Source: a virus. From it: a stretch of DNA of 21,496 nt. The notes beneath the pieces were generated by a model, which saw only the letters and a list, made by a program, of their open reading frames with translations, was not told the origin of the DNA and did not search any database. The stretch covers positions 1 to 21,496 of the IMG/VR virus record IMGVR_UViG_3300032296_002379; one strand, given 5' to 3'. Position 1 is the first letter of the stretch. Every line of letters starts with the position of its first letter. A program made the translations under genes and the position numbers. Positions 7,115 through 15,684 of this stretch are shown here, one piece after another.

Positions 7115-10100
7115 ATGGCTCAAAGCATTATTCTGAAACGCTCGGCGTTGTCGGGCAAAGTTCCTACTACATCTTCTCTTGCTATTGGTGAAATTGCAAT
7201 CAATACATTTGATGGTAGGGTATTTTTGCACGTCTCTTCATCAACAACGCAATCCATTCAACACATTGTAACAACAAATAGTATAACAACGGGATCAATT
7301 ACGTTGACAAGAACGGGATCCTTTGGAGAAATAGTAGTAACACAGGATGGTAATTTCCAACGAGATATTTTTGTAACAAGAGATATAGTTGGAAACGGTG
7401 ATTTAGATATTGGTGGGTCAATAACGGCATCTTTACAAAATGGATATATTTGGGTAGGAAATGCATCGAATGTAACCAAATTATTAGCAACATCATCTCT
7501 TGTACCTGGAAACATATACATAACGTCATCAGCAAATGCACCATCTACCACATATGATAATATGATATGGTATGATAGTGATACTGGAAAATCATATATA
7601 AGATATAATGATGGGACATCCACACAATGGATACTACAATCCGATCCAACGGTAAATACCGGTCCAACTCTATTATCACTACAAGATGTAACGGATATTG
7701 GATATACAACAGATAATCCAATTATAATAACAAATACTACAAACGCAACATCATCGGGTTCAGGTGCACTCATCATAAGTGGTGGTGCAGGATTTATGAT
7801 GGATGTGTGGGCTAGAAAGTTCTATGGTGATGGTAGCGGCCTTACGGGAGTAGTGGCAAGTTATACGGAAACTGATACTTTAGATTCTGTATTGGGAAGA
7901 GGAAATTCATCTGCAAATTCGATAGTATTAACGGGTACTACAAACGCAACATCAAAAGCAACGGGAGTAATCAGAGTTGCGGGTGGTATTGGAGTACAAA
8001 AAGATATATGGGCAGAAAATTTAATATTAGTTGGTACTTTAACTGCATCCTTACAGAGTGGATATGCTTGGGTTGGTAACTCCGTTGGTAGTGCTAGTGC
8101 GGTTGCAACATCAAGTTTCTCCACACTATTACCATCTGGAATACTATCTTCATCAAACGCAACATTTAGTAGTTATACATCATCAATAAACGTATTTACA
8201 GCATCTACTACAAGTAGGCTTAATAATATAGAATTAGAAACTGCGAGTGCGGATGTGAGTATTTTTGCATTGAATGTTAGTACGGGATCGTTAAATACAT
8301 TCACAGGATCAACAAATAATAGATTAAATAATATAGAACTTACATCTGCAAGTTTAAATGCAAGTAGGTTGGCTATAAATGCAAGTACGGGTGCACTTAA
8401 TACATACACTGCATCTGTTAGTGCCAGTTTATGGAATTTGAACACTCATACTAATTCTGTAAGTGCTAGTATATTCAATCACAATATAAGTTCTGGTTCA
8501 CAACAGGCAGCAATTGCAGCATTAAGTGTAAGTACGGGATCAATAAACACATACACTGCATCTACAAATAGTAGATTAAATAATTTAGAATTAACATCGG
8601 CAAGTACTAATGTTAGTTTGGTAGCACTAAATACTTCAAGTGGTTCATTAAATACGTATACTTCATCGGTTAGCGCTAGTTTATGGAACTTAAATACATA
8701 CACAAATTCTGTTAGCGCTAGTATATTGAATCATAATATTAGCTCTGGTTCACAACAGGCAGCAATTGCGGCATTAAGTGTAAGTACGGGATCACTAAAT
8801 ACCTTCAGTGCATCAGCAACTAGCAGATTTAATAATTTAGAATTAACATCGGCAAGTACAAACGCAAGTTTGGCAGCACTAAATGCAAGTACAGGGGCAC
8901 TTAATACATATACTGCATCTACAAATAGTAGGTTAAATAATTTAGAATTAACTTCAGCAAGCGTAAATGCAAGTTTAACAAATCACAATATATCATCAGC
9001 ATCACAACAAGTCAGTATAACTGCTATTAATGTATCTACAAATTCATTAAATAGTTTTACATCATCCGTAAATAACGCAGTAATATTTAATGGTTCTGAT
9101 TTGGTAGTTAAAGGTAATTTTTATGTTAGTGGATCAACTACATATATAAGTTCATCCGTTTTAAATATTGGTGATAACATAATTGAATTGAATTATGGTG
9201 GAACGCAGACAATTGCCGGTATATATGTTAAAGATGCAACGGTATCATCCTTAATTTCAGGATCACTTTTATGGGATGGAACAAACGATTATTGGATAGC
9301 TGGAAAATCCGGATCAGAAAGTAGGATATTATTAGCAAATTCTGATAATGTTTTATCAAGTTCAATAAGTTTCAACACATATACAGGATCAGTTGATTCT
9401 AGGCTAAATAATTTAGAACTAACATCTGCTAGTGTAAATGTTAGTAGATTGGCATTAAACGTTAGTACATCTTCTATAAATGTAAGTACATCATCGCTTA
9501 ATACCTATACCGCATCGGCAACAAGTAGGTTTAATAATTTAGAATTAAATTCAGCTAGTGTAAATGTAAGCGTATCTGCATTGAATGTTAGTACAGGATC
9601 ACTTAATACATTTAGCGCATCGACAGCAATTAGATTAAACAATTTAGAACTTACATCTGCAAGTGCAAACGCAAGTTTATCAACACTCAATGCAAGTACA
9701 GCATCACTAAATTCTAAAACGGGGTCATACGCAACAACGGGATCAAATACTTTTGTTGCAAATCAAATAGTATCAGGTAATTTGGATTTATCTGGATCAT
9801 TTACTGCATCTCTACAAAAAGGATATGTGTGGGTAGGTGATGCAAATAATAGAACAATACTTACTGCAACATCATCTTTTGGTGGTGGAGGTGCAATTTC
9901 TTATGAAAATACATTTGATTTTAATTTAGATCCATCGGTTGGTGTAATTGGATATATAGAAAGCGCTAATTTACAAAATAGAGTATACGCAAATAATACG
10001 AATATAGTATTCCAAAGTACTAATACAGATTTTGCAACATTTACAACACAATCATCATATATATCATCATCATTCACTGCATCGTTGCAACAAGGATACG

Positions 10101-12427
10101 TTTGGGTGGGAGATGGAGTAGGAAAATCAATAGCATTCTCCACATCATCATTAGTTGCAGGGGGCAATTCGTTTGGAACAATTGCAGTATCGGGTCAATC
10201 GAATGTGATTGCAAACGGAGCAGGTTCTACCTTAACTTTAGTGGCGGGATCTAATATATCAATAACAACGGATGCTACTGGAGATACGGTAACGATAAAT
10301 TCAACGGCAGGAGGTTCAGGAGATACATCGGCATTGAATGCAAGTACGGCATCCTTGAACACATTTACGGCATCTGCAAACAGTAGATTAAATAATTTAG
10401 AACTGACAAGTGGAAGTACAAATAATAGTATTTCCGCACTAAATGTGAGTACGGGTTCATTGAATAGTTACACCGCATCGGTGAGTGCAAGTTTATGGAA
10501 CATTAATACATATACAAACTCCGTAAGTGCAAGTGTACTTAATCTAAATATTAGTTCTGGTTCGCAGCAGGTAGCAATTGTAGCATTAAGCGTGAGTACG
10601 GGATCACTAAACACATACACCGCATCGGCAACAAGTAGATTAAACAATTTAGAATTAGATAGTGCAAGTGCCGATGTGAGTATTGCTGCATTAAATGTTA
10701 GTACATCATCTTTAAATTCATATACAGCATCAGCAACAAGTAGGTTAAACAATTTGGAACTCACATCTGCGAGTGTAAATGCAAGTGTTGTGGCATTAAA
10801 TAATTATACGACATCCACAAGTGCAAGTTTATGGAACATCAATACTTATACCAACTCTGTTAGTGCAAGTATACTAAACTTAAATGTTAGTTCGGGATCT
10901 CAACAGGCATCCATTGTAGCATTAAGTGTAAGTACAGGATCACTTAATACATTTACGGCATCAGCAACAAGTAGATTAAACAATTTAGAATTAGATAGTG
11001 CAAGTGCCGATGTGAGTATTGCGGCAATTAATGTGAGTACGGGTTCATTAAATACGTATACTGCATCAGCAACAAGTAGATTCAATAATTTGGAATTAAC
11101 TTCAGCGAGTGTAAATGTGGGATTATCGGCATTAAATGTAAGTACTGCATCATTAAATTCCAAAACAGGATCTTACGCAACTACCGGATCAAATATATTC
11201 TTTGGCCTACAAACCATATCAGGAGCATTAGATGTTTCACAATCAATAAGCTCATCTATACCACAAGGACACGTATTGGTTGGTAATGGCATTAATAGAA
11301 CGGTGGTTGTGGCGACATCATCTTTCGGAGGTGGACAAACCACAGATATAAGTGCATTAAATGCAAGTACTGCATCATTGAATACGTTCACATCATCAAC
11401 CGCAGTTAGTTTAACTAACTTAAACTTATCATCGGCATCGCAACAAACCGCTATTAATGCAATAAACATCGGTACGGGTTCATTAAATGCATATACTGCA
11501 TCTGCAAATAGTAGATTTGGTAATTTAGAACTAGAAAGTGCAAGTATTGATGTGAGTATTGCGGCAATCAATGCAAGTACTACATCATTGAATTCTAAAA
11601 CAGGATCATATGCTATAACTGCATCTAATACTTTTGTTGGATTACAAACTATTTCTGGTTCATTAGATGTTTCACAATCGATAAGTTCATCTATACCGCA
11701 AGGACATGTATTAGTTGGTAATGGTATTAATAGAACGGTGGTTGTGGCGACATCATCTTTTGGCGGAGGACAAACGACAGATATAAGCGCATTAAATGCA
11801 AGTACCGCATCATTAAATACTTTTACGGCATCTGCTGGAATTAGATTAAATAATTTAGAAATAGATTCCGCAAGCCAAGATGCATCAGTTTCGGCAATCA
11901 ATGTTAGTACAGGATCACTTAATACATTCACCGCATCCGCTGCAAGTAGATTAACTAATTTAGAAACAACATCAGCGTCGGTAAATGTTAGTATAGATAA
12001 TTTAGAATTATTCAGTTCATCTGTAAATACGAAATTTACAACTATAGGAACGCAATCTGGATCTTGGGGAGGTGGAGGTAGTTCTAATCCAAACAACTAC
12101 ATAAAAGGAATAACAATATATGATCCAACCAACGCAGAAGATGTTACTATGATGTACACATCGGGGAGTTTGGTAGTACAAGGAGTTCAAGCGGTTTTAA
12201 GAGGATCTGGGGGACAATCCGTAACGGTAAGTTTACATTATGCTTCCGATAGAAGTTCAGCGGGTACTGCAATTGTAAGTGCACAAGCCGTAACATCCAT
12301 AACCACTGCTACAAATGTAACACTAACAGCAAATACAAGTGTACCGGCCAATAACTTTATATGGTTAGAAACAACTGCAACCGCAGGAACGGTAAACGAA
12401 TTATACATACAATTTGAATACGCATAA
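7115..12427 (+). CDS. Giant modular tail fibre (1770 aa) with receptor-binding-type C-terminal domain
   Basis: The largest gene here; a cysteine-free fibre. Residues 1-40 hold the shared docking-type motif (ILKRSALSGKVPTTSSLAIG, then EIAINTFDGRVF). Residues 100-350 are beta modules, including GYIWVGNASN and the classic fibre motif FYGDGSGLTGV (about 238-248). Stalks lie at about 352-655, 753-867 and 1072-1349, with four SASLWN tryptophan units. Between them lie an LNIGDN / SLLWDGTNDYWI module (about 690-730) and GYVWVGD modules (near 903 and 995). An AVSGQSNVIANGAGSTLTLV region lies near 1023. Residues 1350-1640 are a tandem duplicated unit. After a glycine linker, residues about 1660-1770 form a beta-sandwich-like tip (KGITIYDPTNAEDVTMMYTS ... 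FIWLETTATAGTVNELYIQF), a likely receptor-contacting domain. An AAAGGA about 11 bases upstream supports the start. Confidence 0.88.
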   Translation: MAQSIILKRSALSGKVPTTSSLAIGEIAINTFDGRVFLHVSSSTTQSIQHIVTTNSITTGSITLTRTGSFGEIVVTQDGNFQRDIFVTRDIVGNGDLDIGGSITASLQNGYIWVGNASNVTKLLATSSLVPGNIYITSSANAPSTTYDNMIWYDSDTGKSYIRYNDGTSTQWILQSDPTVNTGPTLLSLQDVTDIGYTTDNPIIITNTTNATSSGSGALIISGGAGFMMDVWARKFYGDGSGLTGVVASYTETDTLDSVLGRGNSSANSIVLTGTTNATSKATGVIRVAGGIGVQKDIWAENLILVGTLTASLQSGYAWVGNSVGSASAVATSSFSTLLPSGILSSSNATFSSYTSSINVFTASTTSRLNNIELETASADVSIFALNVSTGSLNTFTGSTNNRLNNIELTSASLNASRLAINASTGALNTYTASVSASLWNLNTHTNSVSASIFNHNISSGSQQAAIAALSVSTGSINTYTASTNSRLNNLELTSASTNVSLVALNTSSGSLNTYTSSVSASLWNLNTYTNSVSASILNHNISSGSQQAAIAALSVSTGSLNTFSASATSRFNNLELTSASTNASLAALNASTGALNTYTASTNSRLNNLELTSASVNASLTNHNISSASQQVSITAINVSTNSLNSFTSSVNNAVIFNGSDLVVKGNFYVSGSTTYISSSVLNIGDNIIELNYGGTQTIAGIYVKDATVSSLISGSLLWDGTNDYWIAGKSGSESRILLANSDNVLSSSISFNTYTGSVDSRLNNLELTSASVNVSRLALNVSTSSINVSTSSLNTYTASATSRFNNLELNSASVNVSVSALNVSTGSLNTFSASTAIRLNNLELTSASANASLSTLNASTASLNSKTGSYATTGSNTFVANQIVSGNLDLSGSFTASLQKGYVWVGDANNRTILTATSSFGGGGAISYENTFDFNLDPSVGVIGYIESANLQNRVYANNTNIVFQSTNTDFATFTTQSSYISSSFTASLQQGYVWVGDGVGKSIAFSTSSLVAGGNSFGTIAVSGQSNVIANGAGSTLTLVAGSNISITTDATGDTVTINSTAGGSGDTSALNASTASLNTFTASANSRLNNLELTSGSTNNSISALNVSTGSLNSYTASVSASLWNINTYTNSVSASVLNLNISSGSQQVAIVALSVSTGSLNTYTASATSRLNNLELDSASADVSIAALNVSTSSLNSYTASATSRLNNLELTSASVNASVVALNNYTTSTSASLWNINTYTNSVSASILNLNVSSGSQQASIVALSVSTGSLNTFTASATSRLNNLELDSASADVSIAAINVSTGSLNTYTASATSRFNNLELTSASVNVGLSALNVSTASLNSKTGSYATTGSNIFFGLQTISGALDVSQSISSSIPQGHVLVGNGINRTVVVATSSFGGGQTTDISALNASTASLNTFTSSTAVSLTNLNLSSASQQTAINAINIGTGSLNAYTASANSRFGNLELESASIDVSIAAINASTTSLNSKTGSYAITASNTFVGLQTISGSLDVSQSISSSIPQGHVLVGNGINRTVVVATSSFGGGQTTDISALNASTASLNTFTASAGIRLNNLEIDSASQDASVSAINVSTGSLNTFTASAASRLTNLETTSASVNVSIDNLELFSSSVNTKFTTIGTQSGSWGGGGSSNPNNYIKGITIYDPTNAEDVTMMYTSGSLVVQGVQAVLRGSGGQSVTVSLHYASDRSSAGTAIVSAQAVTSITTATNVTLTANTSVPANNFIWLETTATAGTVNELYIQFEYA
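8170..11158 (+). repeat. Heptad-quantised stalk repeats of the 1770-aa fibre
   Basis: Three stalk segments (about 8170-9075, 9370-9715 and 10330-11158) are interrupted by beta modules. Tryptophan units have TGG at 8432, 8684, 10496 and 10832. Spacing within segments is 252 bases (84 residues) or 336 bases (112 residues), both whole numbers of heptads. The SLN/ALN landmarks at 8291 and 8396 are 35 residues apart. Confidence 0.8.
10628..11022 (+). repeat. Exact 59-bp direct repeat (10628-10686 and 10964-11022)
   Basis: The 59 bases from GCAACAAGTAGATT through GTGAGTATTGC are identical in both copies and differ on each side. They encode ATSRLNNLELDSASADVSI. The offset is 336 bases (112 codons, 16 heptads), so recombination between them would remove a whole number of heptads. 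This identity is unusual among copies that mostly differ at synonymous sites, pointing to recent duplication or gene conversion. Confidence 0.9.
11162..12031 (+). repeat. Tandem duplication, two 435-bp units
   Basis: Unit 1 is about 11162-11596 and unit 2 about 11597-12031, in phase at 145 codons. Both start KTGSYA and continue through LQTISG(A/S)LDVSQSISSSI, PQGHVLVGNGINRTVVVATS and GQTTDISALNASTASLNTFT. The first halves are nearly identical in protein; a 35-bp stretch (11291-11325 and 11726-11760) is identical in DNA. The second halves, which are stalk, have diverged. Confidence 0.88.
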
Positions 12428-12438
12428 AAATAATTAAA

Positions 12439-12786
12439 ATGCCAGAATTGACATACATAGAAGATGAAACAATATACTGGGTAGATCCAATTAATGGTGA
12501 TATATGGGAAAGAACAGGGGGATGTTCACAATGTGGTGATTGTTGTGATGATGATCCAGTAGATCATTTATTTAAAAACCAAGATGGTAACTGGGTACAA
12601 GGTCAAGGATTAAATCCTGTAGTGCATGGAAAGTGTGCCTATTTTAGATTGACAGAAGATGGTAAGGGATTATGTACAGGTAGAGATACCACATATTATT
12701 TAACAGGTTGTAAATTTCAACCTTCAAAACCCAATCATATTACTAATTGGCCAAATTGTACATATAAGTTTACGAAGATTAATTAA
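12439..12786 (+). CDS. YkgJ-type cysteine-cluster (putative metal-binding) protein
   Basis: 115 aa with eight cysteines (29, 32, 35, 36, 66, 79, 91, 107). The signature GGCSQCGDCC matches the YkgJ / zinc- or iron-chelating domain family. That family usually continues with further Cys and an 'R-x-x-x-C...C-x-x-x-P...P' segment; here this is GRDTTYYLTGC-KFQPSKP-x-x-x-x-x-WPNC. Family members are presumed metal-cluster proteins, but the biochemical role is generally unknown. The N-terminus (IYWVDPINGDIWERTG) looks like a small beta hairpin. The gene starts 11 bases after the giant fibre stop and two bases before the next gene's start, so it belongs to the fibre operon. The start has an A-rich leader and no clear SD. 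Cysteine content is wholly unlike the neighbouring fibres. Confidence 0.82.
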   Translation: MPELTYIEDETIYWVDPINGDIWERTGGCSQCGDCCDDDPVDHLFKNQDGNWVQGQGLNPVVHGKCAYFRLTEDGKGLCTGRDTTYYLTGCKFQPSKPNHITNWPNCTYKFTKIN

Positions 12787-12788
12787 GT

Positions 12789-13475
12789 ATGGCAGTAAAA
12801 ATATGGTCATTAAGACAAGTAACAACAAACGGAACACCTGCGAGTGTTTTGTGGTGGGATGAAGCTGCAGCCGCAACTGCTGCAACATCCGTAACAGGTT
12901 GGACAGTCGCAAAAACTGCAGCCGGTAACTATCGTGATTTATCGAATGGACAGGAGGTTGCGGGCTTTTCTGCAACAATATCTCCCGCCGCAGCAGTACC
13001 AACATCGGATGCAAACTATCCATCGGCAACAACTTATGCACCACCAACTTTAATTAATAGTACTGATAGTATTTCTACTTTATATGAATATAATGGTGTA
13101 TTTCCTGCTGGTACATGGACATTTAACTTTCCTGTTATTGCAGTAGGTGCAGGTGGTACGCAGGATGGAAGGATTGGCATACGTGTTTACAGAGGATTGA
13201 GAAGTGGTACTGCATTTGCAAGTGTAACGGAAATAACCTCTGCACGTTTGGTTGGTACTACCGTAACAAACCTAGCAACTGCAGCGGCTCAAACATCAAC
13301 GGTAACTTGGAGTGCGCCGGCATTTAGATTACAAAAAGAATTCCTAATTGTTAAAATTGGTTGGGAGATAACAGGTGCGACTAATAGTAATGCTTCCGAC
13401 GTATTGTTAAGGTGGGGAACCGGTGCGAATATTACAACACCTGGATTCAAAAAATTTAGACATATTATTACATAA
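12789..13475 (+). CDS. Beta-rich virion/adhesin-type protein
   Basis: 228 aa, no cysteine, Ala/Thr/Gly-rich. I do not recognise a named family. The middle has a beta-sandwich character: GTWTFNFPVIAVGAGGTQDG, RIGIRVYRGLRSGTAFASVT, then strands through RLQKEFLIVKIGWEI. The pattern 'GTW-x-F...R-x-x-x-RVYRG...GT' is common in phage tail accessory and adhesin proteins. It ends GFKKFRHIIT. The start is two bases after the YkgJ stop with only an A/T-rich leader, implying coupled translation. It is probably a tail tip or fibre-decorating protein. Its placement among fibre genes is the main support for this. Confidence 0.7.
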   Translation: MAVKIWSLRQVTTNGTPASVLWWDEAAAATAATSVTGWTVAKTAAGNYRDLSNGQEVAGFSATISPAAAVPTSDANYPSATTYAPPTLINSTDSISTLYEYNGVFPAGTWTFNFPVIAVGAGGTQDGRIGIRVYRGLRSGTAFASVTEITSARLVGTTVTNLATAAAQTSTVTWSAPAFRLQKEFLIVKIGWEITGATNSNASDVLLRWGTGANITTPGFKKFRHIIT

Positions 13476-13478
13476 CTT

Positions 13479-13487
13479 ATATTTATA
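13479..13487 (+). promoter_or_regulatory. Promoter-like motif ATATTTATA just before the start at 13491
   Basis: ATATTTATA fills the 15-base gap and ends three bases before the ATG, matching the motif at 3983 and 19874. Its closeness to the start makes a promoter for this gene unlikely unless the transcript is leaderless. It may instead be an A/T-rich initiation leader. Confidence 0.2.
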
Positions 13488-13490
13488 GAT

Positions 13491-14453
13491 ATGGCATTGA
13501 ATTTTCCAACATCACCGACAAATGGACAACAATACACAGATGATAACGGTATTGTTTGGGAATACTTGTCCACAAAAGGAGTGTGGAATAAAAAAAGTGA
13601 TGTTAATATTAAAGAATTTTCAGGAGCAAAACTATCATTATCTGCAAATTTGGGATTAACTTCAACTACTAATGAAATAGCATTTGATATTGTTGATTTT
13701 GATACGGATTCATATTCAAATATAGGAACGAATTCATCGAGACTCACAATATCTGTAAATGGATATTATCGAATAAGTGCATTGTTTGAAACCGGCCCAT
13801 TAGGTGCAGGTTCCACTTATAATTTTATTATAAAAAAGAATGGTATAACTGAACTTGCAAATTCAACGGCATCACCAAATCAATTCATAGCATATGATGA
13901 AGTATTACAATTAGTTTCTGGAGATTACATAGAATGTTATATCCACGAAGATGATGGGATAGGTACTATATTGGCAACTTCTTTTTTTGAAATATATAGA
14001 GTTGGATATTCAATAGGTTCATCTTTTTTACCATTGGATTCCTTTAGTGGTGTAAAATTAATTTTATCCGCAAACGAAAGTATGACATCCACTCCAACTG
14101 CAATTCCATGGGATTCCGCAGATTATAATATAAATGCTGATATAAATGGTAATGTTTATTGGTCGGCAGGAACTGCACAAAAGGTATCCATATATACTGA
14201 TGGGTATTATAGATTAAAATCATCTTTTGTTGCAAATACCATCGGTGGTGCAAATTCATATAATATTAATATAAAAGCAACCGGAAGTGCAACAATAGAA
14301 AGTGCATCTTTTGGTGCATTGGAAAATATAGAATTGGATGAAACGTATTATTTCGCATCTGGAACCTATTTGGAAGCATATGCAAGTAATACAGGAAGTG
14401 TTGGACAATTAACAACGGATACGTATTTACAATTAATAAGAATAGGAGTATAA
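13491..14453 (+). CDS. Tail protein with two tandem C1q/jelly-roll-like domains
   Basis: 320 aa. Residues 1-35 carry a frequent phage tail opening, NFPTSPTNGQQYTDDNGIVW followed by GVWNKKS. Two homologous beta domains follow. Domain A (about 43-168) has FSGAKLSLSANLGLTST, VNGYYRISALFE and YNFIIKKNG. Domain B (about 184-320) has FSGVKLILSANESMTST, TDGYYRLKSSFV and YNINIKATG. The 'GYY-R-(I/L)...F' and 'YN-(F/I)-x-I-K' strands resemble the C1q/TNF-like trimeric jelly-roll heads used by phage adhesins. Domain B probably arose from A by duplication. This would be a receptor-binding or carbohydrate-binding tip. The fold call is from pattern, not from a structure comparison. Confidence 0.78.
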   Translation: MALNFPTSPTNGQQYTDDNGIVWEYLSTKGVWNKKSDVNIKEFSGAKLSLSANLGLTSTTNEIAFDIVDFDTDSYSNIGTNSSRLTISVNGYYRISALFETGPLGAGSTYNFIIKKNGITELANSTASPNQFIAYDEVLQLVSGDYIECYIHEDDGIGTILATSFFEIYRVGYSIGSSFLPLDSFSGVKLILSANESMTSTPTAIPWDSADYNINADINGNVYWSAGTAQKVSIYTDGYYRLKSSFVANTIGGANSYNINIKATGSATIESASFGALENIELDETYYFASGTYLEAYASNTGSVGQLTTDTYLQLIRIGV

Positions 14454-14464
14454 AATATAAAATT

Positions 14465-14830
14465 ATGGCATTTATAAAATCTACAAGTATAGTAACCGAT
14501 ACGGCAATCACAGTACCTGGATTATCAGGAGGAACCGATGGAAGGGTGGTTAGAATTAGTGGAATAAATACTGCAACGAATGCAAGTAGTACGGATACGA
14601 CTACAGAGTTAAACTGTGTATTATTTAAACAAAATGGTGTATATTATGCAAGTGGTGTTATAGGAGGATTGACATCTCTATCAGCTGGATCACCATATTT
14701 TTTAACGACCGCTGGTAATATAACATCCACTCCACCAACACCAACAACAACTACGAGGTGTTTGTATTTGGGATTTGCATTAAATACAACGGATTTATTA
14801 TTTAGACCAGGAATACCAATATCAGGATAA
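14465..14830 (+). CDS. Small beta-rich virion protein
   Basis: 121 aa, Thr/Ser/Gly-rich, family not recognised. It reads as an all-beta protein. IVTDTAITVPGLSGGTDGRV is followed by LFKQNGVYYASGVIGGL, then SLSAGSPYFLTTAGNITSTP, a TPTTTTRCLYLGFAL strand and FRPGIPISG. The 'G-x-x-YFLTTAGNIT...LGFAL' block is like the 'G-x-x-YYLD...G-x-(I/L)-T' module of fibre and decoration proteins. The start lies 11 bases after the preceding stop in an A/T-rich leader. One base separates its stop from the methyltransferase-like gene, whose own leader (AGGATAAT) lies in this gene's last codons. It is likely a tail accessory protein. Confidence 0.68.
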   Translation: MAFIKSTSIVTDTAITVPGLSGGTDGRVVRISGINTATNASSTDTTTELNCVLFKQNGVYYASGVIGGLTSLSAGSPYFLTTAGNITSTPPTPTTTTRCLYLGFALNTTDLLFRPGIPISG

Positions 14831-14831
14831 T

Positions 14832-15512
14832 ATGAAACTATATAATTGGGATTTAAATGGATTCGAAACTGCATATAGTAAGTATTATTATATGCCCCAT
14901 CTAAATAGTTGTGTAGATGGTGTAGATGGGGATGGGCATTTTCATGCAACGATGGGAGAATGTGGAAGAGCATCTTGTATTTGTGCATTTGAAGATGAAC
15001 ACATTACATACTCAAGACTTTTTTTTGAAGGTGATGATATTTTTAAAATAAGAGCAGAAAATATAGTTGCTGGATTAAATATGCCAATTGGTAGTAAGGT
15101 ATTGGTAATAGGATGTGCATTTGGTTATTTAATGGAAGAGTTGGGAAATAAAAGAATGAATGTTTGGGGATGTGATACATCACCGTATATACATTTAAAT
15201 ACCGATACGGAGTCCACATACCCAATATACAATGTAGACGTTACATCAGAAATGTTTGTTCAAGAAATAAGAGAGCAAACCGGAATACAATATTTTGATT
15301 ATATAATAACGGAAGATGTATTAACATCGTATGATTATTATAATGATATATTTTCAAATATAGAATCAGTTTTAAATACAAATAAATCTTTAAAAAACAT
15401 TATACATATAGTCGATACGAATTGTGGGGCACCATTTATAGGACAGTCTTTAGTTCAATGGAATGGTGTAAATCAAACTCACACTTGGCTAGATGGTAAT
15501 GGTAGAAAATAA
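14832..15512 (+). CDS. SAM-dependent methyltransferase-like protein with Cys/His-rich N-terminus
   Basis: 226 aa. A Rossmann methyltransferase core is readable. Motif I is VLVIGCAFGYL (about 90-100, Gly94 and Gly98). Motif II is VWGCDTSPYIH, with Asp115 placed to bind the SAM ribose. Motif III is YNVDVTS (Asp136) and motif IV FDYIITEDVL (about 155-164). The substrate cannot be told. Residues 27-51 add Cys27, His36, His38, Cys44, Cys49 and Cys51 (GHFHATMGECGRASCIC), a possible metal site not standard in the family. The C-terminal HIVDTNCGAPFIGQSL region resembles the late strands of class I enzymes. AGGA 8 bases upstream supports the start. The gene lies inside the fibre operon, so the target may be a virion protein, a surface sugar or another small molecule. 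Confidence 0.75.
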   Translation: MKLYNWDLNGFETAYSKYYYMPHLNSCVDGVDGDGHFHATMGECGRASCICAFEDEHITYSRLFFEGDDIFKIRAENIVAGLNMPIGSKVLVIGCAFGYLMEELGNKRMNVWGCDTSPYIHLNTDTESTYPIYNVDVTSEMFVQEIREQTGIQYFDYIITEDVLTSYDYYNDIFSNIESVLNTNKSLKNIIHIVDTNCGAPFIGQSLVQWNGVNQTHTWLDGNGRK

Positions 15513-15519
15513 AAATAAT

Positions 15520-15684
15520 ATGTGTCCGATTTGCATAATATCAACAATCTTTTATTTTTTAATGTGGGTAGTTGGTTTGTTTGGGTTTAAAAGATTTGTG
15601 AAGTGGGCAAAGTTTAAATATTATAGTTGGTCTAAATGCAAATGCGAAAAGTGTAAAAACAGAGAAATAAATGGCGATAAGTAG
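15520..15684 (+). CDS. Tiny membrane protein with split CxxC / CxCxxC cysteines
   Basis: 54 aa from the ATG at 15520. An in-frame start at 15493 would add nine residues and overlap the upstream gene, and 15499 is also possible. I favour 15520 because it follows the upstream stop by seven bases and begins MCPIC. Residues 4-23 form one hydrophobic helix (ICIISTIFYFLMWVVGLFGF). A very basic segment KRFVKWAKFKYY follows, then KCKCEKCKNRE. Cys2/5 and Cys40/42/45 could make a split zinc site, though the helix between them argues against direct pairing. By the positive-inside rule the C-terminus is cytoplasmic. It ends with the only TAG stop in the window and overlaps the next gene by 14 bases. Function unknown; lysis or membrane-anchoring roles are guesses. 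Confidence 0.6.
   Translation: MCPICIISTIFYFLMWVVGLFGFKRFVKWAKFKYYSWSKCKCEKCKNREINGDK

Noticed and set aside
8170-11158. CRISPR array or satellite DNA, suggested by many short repeats
   Set aside because: The repeats are in-frame protein units without constant repeat and unique spacer structure, and their DNA copies differ.
15682-15684. TAG recoding, as in some phages of Bacteroidota
   Set aside because: The only TAG stop is followed by another in-frame TAG three codons on, and readthrough would give no sensible protein. No gene contains in-frame TAG or TGA, so the standard code suffices.
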